Shown here piece by piece: positions 21,458-32,824 of a stretch of 64,000 bases of DNA (position 1 is the first letter of the stretch; each line of letters begins with the position of its first letter). Under the pieces are notes generated by a model, which made no database searches, had not been told where the DNA came from, and worked only from the letters and a program-made list of their open reading frames with translations. The DNA is from Sthenelais limicola (Eukaryota > Annelida > Polychaeta > Phyllodocida > Sigalionidae). The stretch covers positions 51,046,986 to 51,110,985 of the forward strand of contig OW804097.1 of assembly GCA_942159475.1 (NCBI GenBank), given 5' to 3'. Made by a program: the position numbers and the translations under genes.

Positions 21458-21516
21458 ATGTACATGTGGACTCTGAGCACTCCAGGAATATAAATGTATA
21501 GGAAACAATTCCTGTA

Positions 21517-21822
21517 TTGATTGCTGCCAATAGATACAAGGACTCTTGGAAGAATAAACATGTAGTGGTTCTGACAGATAATACCCAGACCATGCATTTA
21601 ATAAATAAAGGTGTCAGTGAGAATCCTTACTGCATGTCCCTCCTGAGACAGTTATTTTGGCTGAGTGCTGTGAATAATTTTTACATTACTGCCAAGCACA
21701 TCCCTGGTATTGACAACACTTTACCTGATTACCTGATTATCTCCCGAATCCATCAACATGGGAATATTTTTTGTGCTAATAACTCTACTCTATGTTGCAG
21801 CCCTTTTGCCAGCTTTGGATGA
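21517..21822 (+). pseudogene. RNase H fragment of Ngaro copy 3
   Basis: This open frame carries VVLTDNTQTMHLINKG (the third RNase H acidic residue), LLRQLFWLSAVNNFYITAKHIPG and the terminal D in DNTLPDYLIISR. It corresponds to the C-terminal half of RNase H in copy 1 (GYTDNMQAMSIVNKG...). It is out of frame with the upstream fusion ORF, so RNase H is broken. Confidence 0.75.
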
Positions 21823-22718
21823 AAAGGTGGCTGAGGTGTTATCCAAATCTTGGTCATCTAACACTAAGTCAACTAGAGCTTCCCAGTGGTCTATTTACTT
21901 CGCCTTTTGTTCTGATTATGGATTGAAGCCCCTACCTGCTACAGAGTCTACAGTTTCCAGGTTTCTTGTTCACAAGGCCCAAATCTCCAAGTTCTCGACT
22001 GTGAATAACTATTTATCTGCAATTATTGCCTTGCATAAATGCTACGGATATGAGTGTTCGTTCAAGGACTCTTACCTCCTGAAAATGATTCTGGAAGGTT
22101 TGAAGAAAACCCTAGGCTTCAAATCTGTCCTTGATGTCAGATATCATGTGTTTTTCTAACCCACATGATCCAGCATGTTGGGCTTGTGTAGTTTTGTGTT
22201 TCTCAACTTTACTCAGGAAATCAAATGTGTTACCAGAGAATTTACAGGAGCTAAAATCTGCAGATTGTCATGTCTTGACAAGACGTGATGTTCTGCTTCG
22301 TGTCAGCTCTTCTAAAAAGCTGAAATATTATAATAAGTGCCTGGAAATACCTGTATTGCCATTGTCGTCTAACTACAGAATTTGTGCCTATACCTTGCTC
22401 CTTTCCCATCTGAAATCGTCCAAGGGTAATGCAAGTGATCCCATCTTCATGGTACAAGGCCAGCCATTGTTATATCCTACAGCCTTGAAGTTCTTGAAGC
22501 TTCTCTCTTCTAAAGTCGGCCTCAATCCTGAGCTGGTCGGATTTCATTCGCTCAGATGTGGAGGTGCTCAACATCTACATAATCTGGGCGTGCCACTTTC
22601 AGATATTCAATGTGTAGGTGACTGGGCCAGCCTGGCCATATTGATGTATCTGGCCACTCCTCCTGATCGCAAGTTGGAGATATCCAAGTTATCTTCATCA
22701 GCCTTGTCAGCCTTATGA
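21758..22718 (+). pseudogene. Frameshifted tyrosine recombinase of Ngaro copy 3
   Basis: Two overlapping frames make up the integrase. The core-binding domain is at 21,758-22,159 (SKSWSSNTKSTRASQWSIYF, then KFSTVNNYLSAIIALHKCYG). The catalytic domain is at 22,131-22,718, with LLRKSNVLP, HSLRCGGAQHLHNLG and ILMYLATP. The R, HxxR and Tyr residues are all present, but the frame changes near 22,130-22,150 and part of the linker appears lost. Each segment aligns by eye with copy 1. Confidence 0.8.
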
Positions 22719-22894
22719 TTTAGTCGTTCCTGAACTTTGGATCATAAAAACAAAAAAACTTCTACTTCGTATTTATTATATATCATTTTTGGGTTTTGGA
22801 GACTTCTGTCTTCGTCAAATGCCCTTCTGCCTTGACTGATATTATTTGTTGATCGAGCTATGGTTGCCTATAAGAGTTATAGGTTTATAGCACG

Positions 22895-23054
22895 TGTTAG
22901 TTAGTTTGCTAGTTAATTTTTTCGAACCTGTTAAAAATGTAGAATGCAGCAGCAGGTAGAAGGCCACAAATGTTCTCGTGTTACCTGTTCTCGACTGTTT
23001 TACTGTTAATCATGTCTTGAGATGCTGGATAAATAAAATCTTTAAAAAAAAAAA
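22895..23054 (+). mobile_element. Poly(A)-ended retroposed insertion in repeat A2
   Basis: Compared with A1, repeat A2 of Ngaro copy 3 is interrupted after TTTATAGCACG by about 160 bp. The insert ends in AATAAAATCTTT followed by 11 A, and A2 then resumes at GAAGACACCAC. An AATAAA signal plus an A-tail marks a LINE 3' end, SINE or processed transcript. A similar AATAAAATCTTT-A tail occurs in the opposite orientation near 53,268-53,293. Confidence 0.65.
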
Positions 23055-23274
23055 GAAGACACCACACCCCCTTATCACGTGACGACCTACGTACGGTGTA
23101 CAATTATCACTTGACGCCTACCCGCGGGAAATATGAACAGAACTTTCTCCGGCTTCAAAGCACTTGGTCGCCAGGAACATTTTTTCTTTGTTCTTGTTTG
23201 TTTAATAAAGGGAAACTTCTGTCTTCGTCGAATGCCCTTCTGCCTGGACTGATATTATTTGTTGATCGAGCTAT

Positions 23275-24500
23275 ATATGCATCTACTTCTGATTTTATCG
23301 GAATTGATATAACTCAAACTGGACATTAAAGGTATGTGTTTACTTTTCTATCTCATGGATCTCTATATATCGCTTGAAATTCTTCCGGGGGGGGGGGGGG
23401 GGGGGGGGCTATTTTTTTCTCTCCTTGATTACCAAGTCATGACACCGTTCACAAGAAATGTCAACAAACCTTAACTTTTGACTTGATTTAGACAATAAAT
23501 AAGCAATAAATATCATATTATTCAAATTACTTATCAATATGAAAAATAAAACTTCCACCAATGATGTTAGCTCTGGCAAACATGCTATATATGGCTTGCT
23601 GTTGGTTGCTGTGCATAGGGACCTGAGCTAGTGAACACATGTAGGGACTACGTATTACGATACTGAGGCAAAATTTTTGTGGCCAGAAAGCTGCGATGTT
23701 GCATGTACAGAAACCCCACTGTCCAGTAGGTGGTTTCTCATGGTTCTGCATATGCTGTGGTTGGTTTTCTTGCCTTTGATGCCTGCAGCTCTCCCATTGA
23801 ATTTGATGGCAAGATAAAATGGTGATTCCGGGGCATCTCAACCAGACGATGGGATGTGTAGGCAATATATGCACAGGACAACGATCAGGATTCTCATTGT
23901 TGCTAAACATCTTCGGAAGAAAAAGGCGGGGGTGAGTGCCTTAAATTTAAAATACATATTTTTATCAATTTCATAAGGCTTCGTTCCATTTACTGACATC
24001 ATACATAGATAAAACGAGACATGCATCATCTGAATTCAAATGGGAGAACTTATGCGCTTATAATTATTTACCTTTTCCCTGACGTGTTTTCGTAGACCTT
24101 CTGTTCCACGCGATATAGCTGCCATGTCTGTCATCTGTCTTTAGGGTTAAATCGCCCCATTTTAACTGCCTTGACACGTCATTCCCTGTGAATCCAAGAT
24201 ATTTTGTACTGTTGAACCACACTGTACTTAATAGCTGGCTGGCATAATCAGTTCCCAAACACCCAGTGTTATATTATAGATCCTTTTGTTTCTTTTGTAA
24301 TATTTGTGTCTGAATGTGGATCTACCTCCGAGTCTGAGGAGTGGTGTGGTGTAATATTCCTCCATACAGCAGTCCTTTTAGTGGATCGCAATCCAAGTTG
24401 TTTGCGATAATCAGTCACTCCTTTATAATTAGGGTTGCTAATTCTACTGGATCGTTTAGGTAGCATTGTACATTTTAAATAAAATTACTAAATATAAGGA
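23275..24500. other. Spacer with a long poly-G tract
   Basis: An uninterrupted G run of about 23 nt lies near 23,386-23,408, a site prone to slippage and possible G-quadruplex formation. Small minus-strand ORFs (23,527-23,910; 24,064-24,466) have no recognised motif. Confidence 0.4.
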
Positions 24501-24528
24501 ACGTTTAGGTTCTCCACCAGATGTTATT

Positions 24529-25031
24529 TTATAGGGAGTTTGTGGATGAAGAAAGCCTGGTCATTGGTATATCTTTATATGATTTTCCTGTTCCAAATCC
24601 AACCCACATTTCTAACAGGCCAATCTCATGGAATAGATTGATGGCCAGCACAACCACATCACTATCCACTGTCCTGAGGTAGGCTTTAGTGTAACCCTCC
24701 TTGGCAGCATGTAGTAAGTGGAGCATCATTTGTGTGTCAGCTTCTTCTTGCTGGCATGGGGACAAGCCTTCTAGGTCAGTTGGCTTGTTGCTGAGTACAA
24801 GGTTAGTCTGTATTGTGAGAAGGTGGTAAGATGAATCTGCTGTGCTCCCCTGAAGTTCCTGACTAATGAACTGAAATAGGTTGTCTTTATTATGACAATT
24901 TATTTAGGAACTTCTGCCATTGGACTCCCTTTGGCAGAGGAATCTTTGCTGAAACTCTTGTTCGGCAGCCAAATGTCTCATCACGCTTGGCACGAGTTTG
25001 GGATTTGAGACTTTTCTCAGACGTTTCTCTA
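24529..25031 (-). pseudogene. C-terminal part of an uncharacterised animal multicopy protein (PIN/FEN-like motif)
   Basis: Reading across the minus strand gives DAVWDTY (at the insertion), then NKDNLFQFIS, QQEEADTQMMLHLLHAA and VDSDVVVLAIN. The acidic EEADT and DSDVV boxes recall PIN/FEN-type nucleases. I recognise this layout from large unnamed proteins repeated in cnidarian, mollusc and deuterostome genomes, whose function is unknown to me. The frame is not continuous, and the upstream half is separated by a 2.24-kb element (25,034-27,276). The copy is probably dead, or is a remnant of a mobile family. Confidence 0.6.
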
Positions 25032-25619
25032 TATGAGCAATTCCACCAAAAGTGCATCATTTGGGTTGAAATACAACAGCTCCTCCAGAGGCTAAAATAT
25101 TTATCTGAGATTATTTTCGTTAGTATTTTCGGATCATGGGGAAAAAAGTCGCCTAGGGGGAAGTATCCATTAATGTTTTTTTTGTTTTTTTTAATCGTGA
25201 GGCCAAGAAAATGCTTATTTTTCTGCCAGAATCACACATAAAAACGCAGGTTTTCCTGTCAGAATCACTGTTTAAAAAATGCAGCCAGTATCTTTTGGAA
25301 AAAAACTTATTATTCTCGATAGAACTAAAAATGAAACCCCCCCTTACCACCATTACTTATATCATTGTTTATGATTTGTTCATCCATTATATTCATTGAA
25401 AAATCTCCAGCTAATTCTTTCCTACTAAATAATGGGATTAGAATTTTGAAAAAAATTTGGGGGAATATTAATGTCGCCGTAACGGGGGTCTAGGTTTCAG
25501 CAATAAATAAATTAATATTAGCATAAATTATTTTCTATAAGCATTATAATGTATAAGAAACACAAGGGAAAATAAATGAATACAACATTTTTTTTTGTCA
25601 TACTTAAGATGGTAGTAAC

Positions 25620-25710
25620 AAGCAAAAACATTATGTCGGCGTAACGGGGGTCTAGAGGGTGCCCATGTTGCCATAACGGGGGTCTAGAGGGGGCGGGGGT
25701 CTAGAGGGGG
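25620..25710 (+). repeat. Short tandem 'aacgggggtctagaggg' repeat
   Basis: The motif GTAACGGGGGTCTAG recurs at about 25,478-25,493, 25,635-25,655, 25,674-25,690 and 25,694-25,710. It is a degenerate G-rich minisatellite within the TA-flanked element. Confidence 0.5.
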
Positions 25711-25891
25711 GTGAAAACTATTTTTTCTATTTTTTTCCCTATTAATTTTGCCTCTAAATACTTAGACATAATTTATATTCACCTTCATATACGACCAAAA
25801 CAAGTATTCGGGCCAATTGAACAGGATCACAGGGTGAAAACAGTGTTATCTATAATTCTGTATATATTCTGAATATAATGGGTTATTATAG

Positions 25892-25962
25892 CAATAAACC
25901 ACGCCTCGTGGCGTCACTGGGCCTACAGACCGTTCTGACGCTAAAATCTGAGTGGTTTATTG
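25892..25962. mobile_element. Mini foldback element
   Basis: An 11-bp perfect inverted repeat (CAATAAACCAC/GTGGTTTATTG) encloses 49 bp. Its right half (CTACAGACCGTTCTGACGC, then TAAAATC) matches the right half of the hairpin element at 32.2-32.33 kb. Related fragments with TTTAGTCCATAATGGATCAG lie at 25,976 and 26,459. Confidence 0.55.
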
Positions 25963-27278
25963 ATTTTAGTCCATAATGGATCAGATCCCCTCCATAACTT
26001 AACCTTACACAAACAAACAACAAACAGAAACACCAAGTCATTCTTTACTAACCTGTCATCATTTAACACCTCCAACACCACCTTTTTACATTCACGCATT
26101 CAGTGAGCCCTGATTACAGCCCAGAGGGGGGTACCCTCTAATGAAATCCCCTGAAGGGAAGATGGTGGCATTGTGCCCGCTACAAACTCTAGATGGCATG
26201 GCAGTAGTACTGACGTCAACACAGCATTCAACAGCTTTATTTCGACCAGAACTTAACCTTACACAAACAAGATAGAACAATAAATGTTAGATTAACTTCT
26301 AATAGGCCTAGAAAGCCGGAAAAACTTTTATTGGATGGCAAATTTTCTGTTCTTTGACGACGCACTACACGCGTACGAGTGAGCGAAAATAGGAGGCCGT
26401 GGACGAGCAGCAAACTTGGATCGACGGCCGCTCCTTGTGCGTAAAGGTTAATTGTGATTTTAGTCCATAATGGATCAGATCCCATCCAAACTTGTTTAAG
26501 CCTTGTATCAACAAAACATTTTAAAAAGGCAAGCAGGATTTAGGTCTTTTGCAAGCTTGAACAACACTTGCAGATTAGCAAAGCTCCAGTGTGGCCCAAG
26601 GGTGACGCAATGTTATTGTGCAGCATGGCGGCAGGGGTGTGTCTCGCAGGGGGCCAATGGGCGTCGAGGAAAACTGTTGATAGACTGGGTCTGACTTTGG
26701 GCAGTTAGCCAATGGCAATGTAGGAAACGAAAAAATAGACCGTTAGTACAGTCACGGTCTGTTGTACCACACTTGCACACGAAAACACCCAAAATCCGAT
26801 CCAAAATGGACTAAATGTCTATAATGGGCTAGAGTGTCAATAGACTGTGACCTATATAATAGACCGCTTCCATTACTATTACCATTACTGAATGGTTATT
26901 TTGCTGTAACTTTCCTTCTAGTTGGAATATTTTCACAAACTAAAGACCATTATGACCCTTATATCAAGACCTATTATGTATAAACTAAGTTAAGACATTA
27001 TGCTTACATTGTTATTACTTATTCCAAATTTAATTCCTCATTCATGTAGAAATCTGGACCTTTCCCCTTTCCCCTTACCATTAGAATAATGGTCACTGTG
27101 TTTCCCAAGCTGCCCTGACCACAATATTCATTATTAACGTTCCCAATTTCGTCTATATTAGCAGCAGTATATCTAGTTTATGTATGAAAAAAAAAAAAAT
27201 CAATGTAGCAATTTAAAAAAATTGAGAATTTTCAGCCCTGGATGGCCAAATGTGGCATTTTTGATGGAATTGCTCATA

Positions 27279-28813
27279 ATGTGTCCCAGACAGCATCAAC
27301 TCTTGTTGTGCTGCCTGTCATCTGATTCATGGTGTGCTTGAAGGGACAAAAAGAGCTTGACAACAAGAGATGTATTTGCCTTAGCAGAACCCAGCTTAGC
27401 AATTCCCTTCTTTAGATCAACAGGGGATCCTTTTGAGAATGTATACAGGTTTGCTTGGAATGACATCAGACAAAGGCTTTGAAGCTTTTTCAATTCTGTC
27501 CCTCATGAATTCCCTGAACTTGGCTTTGCCAATCTGTGGAGCTCCCTTAAGGTAGTTGCTGATCTCATGGTCCATTACCTCACCAGTGTCCAATGTGATG
27601 AGCTCTGGACCAATCTTCTTGAAAGCATTGACCACTGTACCATCCTTAACAAGGTTGTATAGAGCTTTGAGGTGATTGAGGAACTTATTCTGTTCAGCTA
27701 CTGAAGACTCAGGATGTTCTAAAGTTTCTTTGTTGTCTGCAACAGAGAAACAAGCACTTTCAAACTCATTAATGACCCAAAGTACTTCCCCTCCATGAAT
27801 GCCTCATGGATGCCTCAAGAATACTGGCATCCAGCAGGCATAGTTTGTGTGCCCAAAGGTGAAAAACCATGGACACATATCATAGCAGGCATTTAGAGTC
27901 AGTGGCCAATCACCAACGCGCTGACGCTGAACAAAACGGCAGTTAATGAGCTGGTAATCTCTCACTGTTGTCCAGTAGCAAATCGTTGGAGCATTGTCAA
28001 TGAGACGCCTTTCCCATGTCTCCATGGGTTCATGAGGTCCATATCCCTCAGAGCAGTAGTCATTGTATGCCTGAACTTTGAGTATATAGAGCCAGGCAAG
28101 AGTGAGCTGGTATGCATACACCAGTATTGAAAATCTTTGCAAGGGAAAACATGTGTTCACAGCCTGATCCAGCCAACAGCTTACCCCCACATTCTTGAGA
28201 TGTCATTTCGACATGGAGGAATCCCATAAAACACACCATCTTTCACTCACCCACCTCATCGGGTATTGCCATTGACATTTTTTCTGCTGCGCATAGTGAG
28301 GACAGTCACCTTTAATCACTGGAATCTGGCCAGGATTCACAAACTCAATTACCTTCTTCACCACATGCATTGCATGTTTCTGCATAGCCATTGATGAGGC
28401 CTTCTTATAGAATACAGGGAAACCTCCAACTGTGGACCTTGGCCTGACATCTTCTGGGTGTTGGCCATGGGAGAAGAACCAAAATATGTTACTGGTGTTT
28501 CTTGAAGCTTTTCATCTTTTTCTATGAGAACCTTGTGAAGATAGTGGAGCCATGCCTCCTCAGGCACACCTGCTCTGGGATTATTAGTAAAAGCTTGTCT
28601 GACTGATCCATTTAGACATTTTGAGAGAGTGATTTCTCCAGCATATTCATCAATGTATGGGACAGTGATGAAGTCATTAGGAAGCTGGATAGTTGCACCT
28701 TCAGGTGCATACAGGTTGAGAGTTGGAGGGTCCACCCACATATTGTCATGAGTGAGATGGTTGGTCAATGATATGGCAGTACCATAAAACCTAAAGAAAA
28801 TAGTATTACACAT
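27279..28813 (-). pseudogene. N-terminal and middle part of the uncharacterised multicopy protein
   Basis: Minus-strand reading segments come in the family order. They are NMWVDPPTLNLYAPEG; then, in a second frame, VVKKVIEFVNPGQIPVIKGD with CPHYAQQKKCQW; then LDQAVNTCFPLQRFSILVYA, GPHEPMETWERRLIDNAPTI, PWFFTFGHTNYACWMPVFLR; and finally KKIGPELITLDTGEVMDHEI. An acceptor-like TTTAG precedes the first segment near 28,793. Frame changes at about 28,390 and 28,200 may be introns or lesions. This is the upstream part of the gene continuing at 24,529-25,031. I know the family as widespread in invertebrates, with unassigned function. Confidence 0.6.
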
Positions 28814-28849
28814 TTATCCAATGCTAATTGGAGCTGTGATATGACATTT

Positions 28850-29480
28850 TTATTTCCTGTCTGCCGCCATATTGGATTTTGACCTGGAAATGACCTTGAA
28901 ACTGAGAGGTGACCTCAGGAATGAATTCCTGATACCTTAAAACATACTAAAAGTGGTATTATACATAGATCTAGTGCAAACAGGAGCTGAGATATGATGT
29001 TTCCCTGAGGCAGCCATGTTGGAATTTGACCTTGATATTGACCTTGAAAGAGAACGGTGACCTCAGAAATGAATTCCTCATATCTTAAAAAATACTAAAA
29101 GTGGTGTTATACATAGATCTAGTGCAAACAGGAGCTGAGATATGATATTTACTCTTTCCAGGGGCAGCCATTTTGGATTTTGACCTTGATATTGACCTTG
29201 AAACAAAAAGGTGACCTCAGAAATGAATTCCTCATACCTTAAAACATACTAAAAGGGGTATTATACATAGATCTAGTACAAACAAGAGCTAAGATGTGAT
29301 ATTTACTCTTTCCAGGGGCAGCCATGTTGGATTTTAACCTTGAAATTGACCTTGAAACAAAAAAATAATGTTGGAAATTGATTCCCCATACCTTAAAACA
29401 TAGTCAAAGTGGTATTACACATGGATTTAGTGCTAAATGGAGCTGAGATATGACATTATTATGACCCAGTGGCAGCCATT
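28850..29480. repeat. Tandem repeat with clustered TGACCTTGA motifs
   Basis: About five diverged units of 120-160 bp each contain GCAGCCAT(G/T)TTGGA, TGACCTTGATATTGACCTTG and a shared CATACTAAAAGTGGTATTA-like block. TGACCTTGA, the reverse complement of TCAAGGTCA, occurs at least six times, often as pairs 11 bp apart. Confidence 0.75.
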
Positions 29481-29639
29481 TTGTTTTTTTGCGCATAACG
29501 GCCAACAGGGGGCCACCACATTCTGTTTGCATGGAGTTTTGAAAACCTAATACCCATACCTAACACCACACCAAATTTAAAAAACTTGTCATCAAGTGCA
29601 AAATTTAATTTTGGCAAATTCCCTCCCAGCTACTGTGAA

Positions 29640-29900
29640 ATAAGATCGCGGGAAGGGCCCTTCCTGGGAAAATATTTGACATGTTTGATATTGTTCCTGG
29701 AGCGCATTTCACTCCAGGAACTGTTCCTGGGCCTCAATCTCCAGGAGCGTTCCTGGAGACGTTGATCCATTGTGCCCAGGAGTGCTGATCGGGGCTCCCA
29801 TAAACGTCCCATAAACACTCCATTAAGGCATTCATGGGATAGTGGATCAACCCTGTTTTGTCCCCAAACTCTCAGGATAAAAGTGTGACATAGTAAATAT
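29640..29900. repeat. Short self-similar repeat (CCAGGAGCGTTCCTGGA)
   Basis: Several inverted motifs (TTCCTGGAGCGCATTTCACT, then CCAGGAACTGTTCCTGGG, CCAGGAGCGTTCCTGGAG) form potential hairpins in a GC-richer patch. The minus-strand ORF over it has no recognisable domain. It is probably a small non-autonomous element. Confidence 0.4.
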
Positions 29901-30114
29901 CCCATATATATCCAACATTTTCTTTTTCAAATATCATTTCCTTTTCTAAGATATTCCAACACATAATCAACATGACTTATGGATATCCTAAGATCCGAAG
30001 AGGTACTATCATGGATTCCTTTTTGACAGAAAGACAGACATGTCAAATGCCTGAGGGACTCCCTCATTTGTATATACTATGTGGTGTTTGACTATTAGCT
30101 AGTAGACTAGCACT

Positions 30115-30650
30115 AACCCAGGTAACAATTCACGTTAAATTAAAGTTGATTCACGTCAATCAAAGGTGAATTTATTAACGTCAATGCATTGACGTTAAGT
30201 TAACCTCAATTTCATGTTAATTGTGTTAACGTTATAATATTTGCGTCAAACTAACGTTAACTGAAAGTGAATTTCTTAACATTAATTTCTCAACATTAAG
30301 TCAATGTTGACTTAATATTAACACTTTTAACTTCAATTTCTTAACATTAACTTACCCATCGATCAACGTTAATATTTTTTATGTCGATCTGTTAACATTA
30401 ACTTAACGATCAATCAATGTTAGTATTTTTTATTTCAATTTTTTAACATTAACTTACCGATTGATCAACGTTAAGAATTTTGATATCAATTCCTAAACAT
30501 TAACTTACCGATTGATCAACGTTGATATTTTTTACATACATTTTTTAATGTAAACTTACTGATAAATCAACGTGAAGATTTGTTACATCAATTCTTTTAA
30601 CCGTACCTAGTAACTTACTGATAAATCAACGTTGATAGCTTTAACAGCAG
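30115..30650. repeat. AT-rich TTAACGTTAA-type minisatellite with CCAGGTAACAA border
   Basis: The block starts at CCCAGGTAACAATTCACG (30,117) and continues as diverged repeats of 'aac(a/g)tTAAcTTAccgatNgatcAACGTTaat'. The inverted border, TTGTTACCTGGG, with similar TTAACGTTAA-rich DNA, is found at about 53,750-54,049. No matching right border is seen near 30.6 kb. Confidence 0.55.
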
Positions 30651-31599
30651 ATTCTTTTTACTTTCATGTCTGTTCCTCTAAGTTTTAAGACATATTTTTT
30701 TTAACATTCTATTTAAGCAGGGGTGCTACAATGGCATTGGCCTTATGTAACAGGATCAGAGTGTTACCTCCGGTCTTCCTGCCTTCCCTGAATATATGTT
30801 GAATATAATATCGAACAATATCACTGGGATATCTGTGGAAGTTTGAGCCTTGAAATCAATTCTGCTTGGCTATATAACTATCACAGGTTGATGTGTCATT
30901 GGATCAGCTAAGTAAATATTCAGGGCTCGCAAAACATCTACCAACTGCACTTGCCTATTGGGCAAGTAGCAGCCAAGATTTACTTGCCCAACATTATTTT
31001 TCACTTGCCCAAATTTATTTGCAGAATTATCACCGAACTCACACCGATCTCTATGTAACTTGCTTTATAAAAATAAAACATTTATTAGCATTTATTAAAT
31101 GCAGAGATCTACCCATACACACAGAAATTCACCAGCCCGCAAACATAACCCTCAATAATAGGAGTTAGTAGTAACTTTAATCACAGAAGTAAATAAAGGA
31201 ATATGATTCTTTCTTGGTACCTAAATAATTAAGAAATTTAGCCGCGAATTTTGAGACATTTTCCCGCTTGTTATGTAAAGAACACAAGGGCCTGGTTACC
31301 TATTTTACTTAATGTCCAGTACCTAGTGACTTGACTGGATTTTTTTCCTCGTGCCCACAATGTGAGACTTTTTTCAATGGATTTTTAAAATCATACAGCT
31401 AAGACAGCGTTAATTTAGAAAGGTATTTATATGGCTAAGGGTTCAGTTAAAAAGTATGCCATATAGAAAAGGTTGGAACAATGTGCGCTCTTCCAATCCT
31501 TGCACTCAAGAGTAAATCCTAAAACAATTGCAGGTTTATAGCCTATTGTATGTAAGGAATCTGTTCTTTTGGGGCTTTTATTTTTAATCATTTCTCAAC

Positions 31600-31740
31600 T
31601 GACGAAGCACTGATAGAGAAAGACAGAGAGCAGGGATTGAGAGGGACAGAGAGAGCGGGGGTAGGAAGAGACAGGGAGCAGGGATTGAGAGGGACAGAGA
31701 GAGCGGGGGTAGGAAGAGACAGGGAGCGGGGATAGAGAGG
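31600..31740. repeat. Tandem repeat, about 66 bp unit
   Basis: Purine-rich units (GGGATTGAGAGGGACAGAGA, then GAGCGGGGGTAGGAAGAGAC) are repeated about twice, with a partial third copy. The minus-strand open frame over it only reflects the repeat. Confidence 0.6.
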
Positions 31741-32099
31741 AACAGAAAGTGGATATTATAAAGGTACAGAAGGAAAAGCTAATATAGTTAGCTACAGCAG
31801 TTTTATTCATTCAAGAATCCTACAATTTTCATCTTAATAAATGAATGATTAAAATCATCTCAATTCATGTCTCAAGGAGACAAAGACATTTGATTAAGGT
31901 TAAGCAAGTACAGTACTGAGGTCGGTGCAAGTGTCAAAAGGATGCACTTCCAGGAACAAACACTGAACCACATGTATCGTCAGTCCTCCAGCTTGGCATT
32001 AGACGTGTTCTACCCTGTAGATAAGATTATCTTCATTTCTTTCTCTCATATTTTAATACCACAGATAGTTTAATGATGGATATATATGATGCAAATCAT

Positions 32100-32340
32100 T
32101 TATGTAACTTTAGTCCATTTTGGGTAAGATTTCGCGTGCACTTATTATACTACAGACCGCGTTGGTCTAGTGGCGCCACCACGGTGTTCCATCACGGACT
32201 AAAATCAATATACAACTCGGATTTAGCGTTCGAACTGTCTGTACTCCCATAGACGTCCCTCGGCCTTCGGCCTTGGGACGTCTATGGGAGTACAGACAGT
32301 TCTCACGATAAAATCCTTGTTGTCTATTGCTATAATAATT
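32100..32340. mobile_element. Foldback element with perfect 27-bp hairpin
   Basis: Arms at 32,233-32,259 and 32,275-32,301 are perfect reverse complements around a 15-nt loop made of two CGGCCTT units. Outside the hairpin, CACGATAAAATCC and CTATTGCTATAATAATT match the mini foldback at 25.88-25.96 kb. An inner CCATTTTGGGTAAGATTTCG segment at the left resembles its flank. Confidence 0.65.
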
Positions 32341-32824
32341 GATTAATATACATGGTAGAGCAATGTGAAAATCGTGGCTTTGTTCAGTTCATGATATATT
32401 TTATACAATAAATATACAATGATATGTATGATGAATTATGATATATTTCATAGAATCTTTCGAAGACAATTAATCAATGGAATTAATGAAATGATGGTTA
32501 TACTTAAATAGTGGATACCCATTATAAATTCTACAATATTATAAGCAATCTTAATATTAGCTGCTCACAAAGTCAAGACAAGTGTTAAAGTAATATTATG
32601 AGTTCAACTCCATATTTCTCTGATTTTTATCGATATTTTAAATTCCATATTTCATTCCTCATATAAATGCATTACTGTATAATTTTCTCTTCGCACAAAT
32701 CTGAACATAATTATTGTTATTATTATTGTCTGCACAAAGCACCAGCATCCCCATACCTCTCGACTAACTATATTTATTTATACATTCATTTTAAATTTAA
32801 TTTCGACCAAACCTCAGATCGCTA

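Larger units (their letters stand above)
19991..23274 (+). mobile_element. Defective Ngaro-type retrotransposon, copy 3
   Basis: On the plus strand the order is A1 (from 19,991), gag fused to RT thumb, RNase H, recombinase, B1 (about 22,797-22,860), A2 (22,859 to about 23,178) and B2 (about 23,211-23,274). A begins TATGGTTGCCTATAAGAG and the B copies share ACTTCTGTCTTCGTC. The RT palm is missing and the later ORFs are frameshifted. The A copies have diverged at several positions, so it is older than copies 1 and 2. It belongs to the same family as copy 1. A poly(A)-ended insertion interrupts A2. Confidence 0.82.
25034..27276. mobile_element. TA-flanked inverted-repeat element inside the PIN-like family gene
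   Basis: The termini read TGAGCAATTCCACCAAAAGT at the left (25,034) and the imperfect inverse, ending GGAATTGCTCA, at the right (27,276). TA lies on both sides (25,032-33; 27,277-78), as in Tc1/mariner-type insertions. Coding sequence of one protein family resumes on either side, which independently supports the borders. No transposase is seen inside. An end of the same family, in the opposite orientation, lies at about 55,682-55,900. Confidence 0.7.

Noticed and set aside
23527..23910. 127-codon minus-strand ORF
   Set aside because: Composition is random-like, and no family motif, repeat border or splice partner was found.
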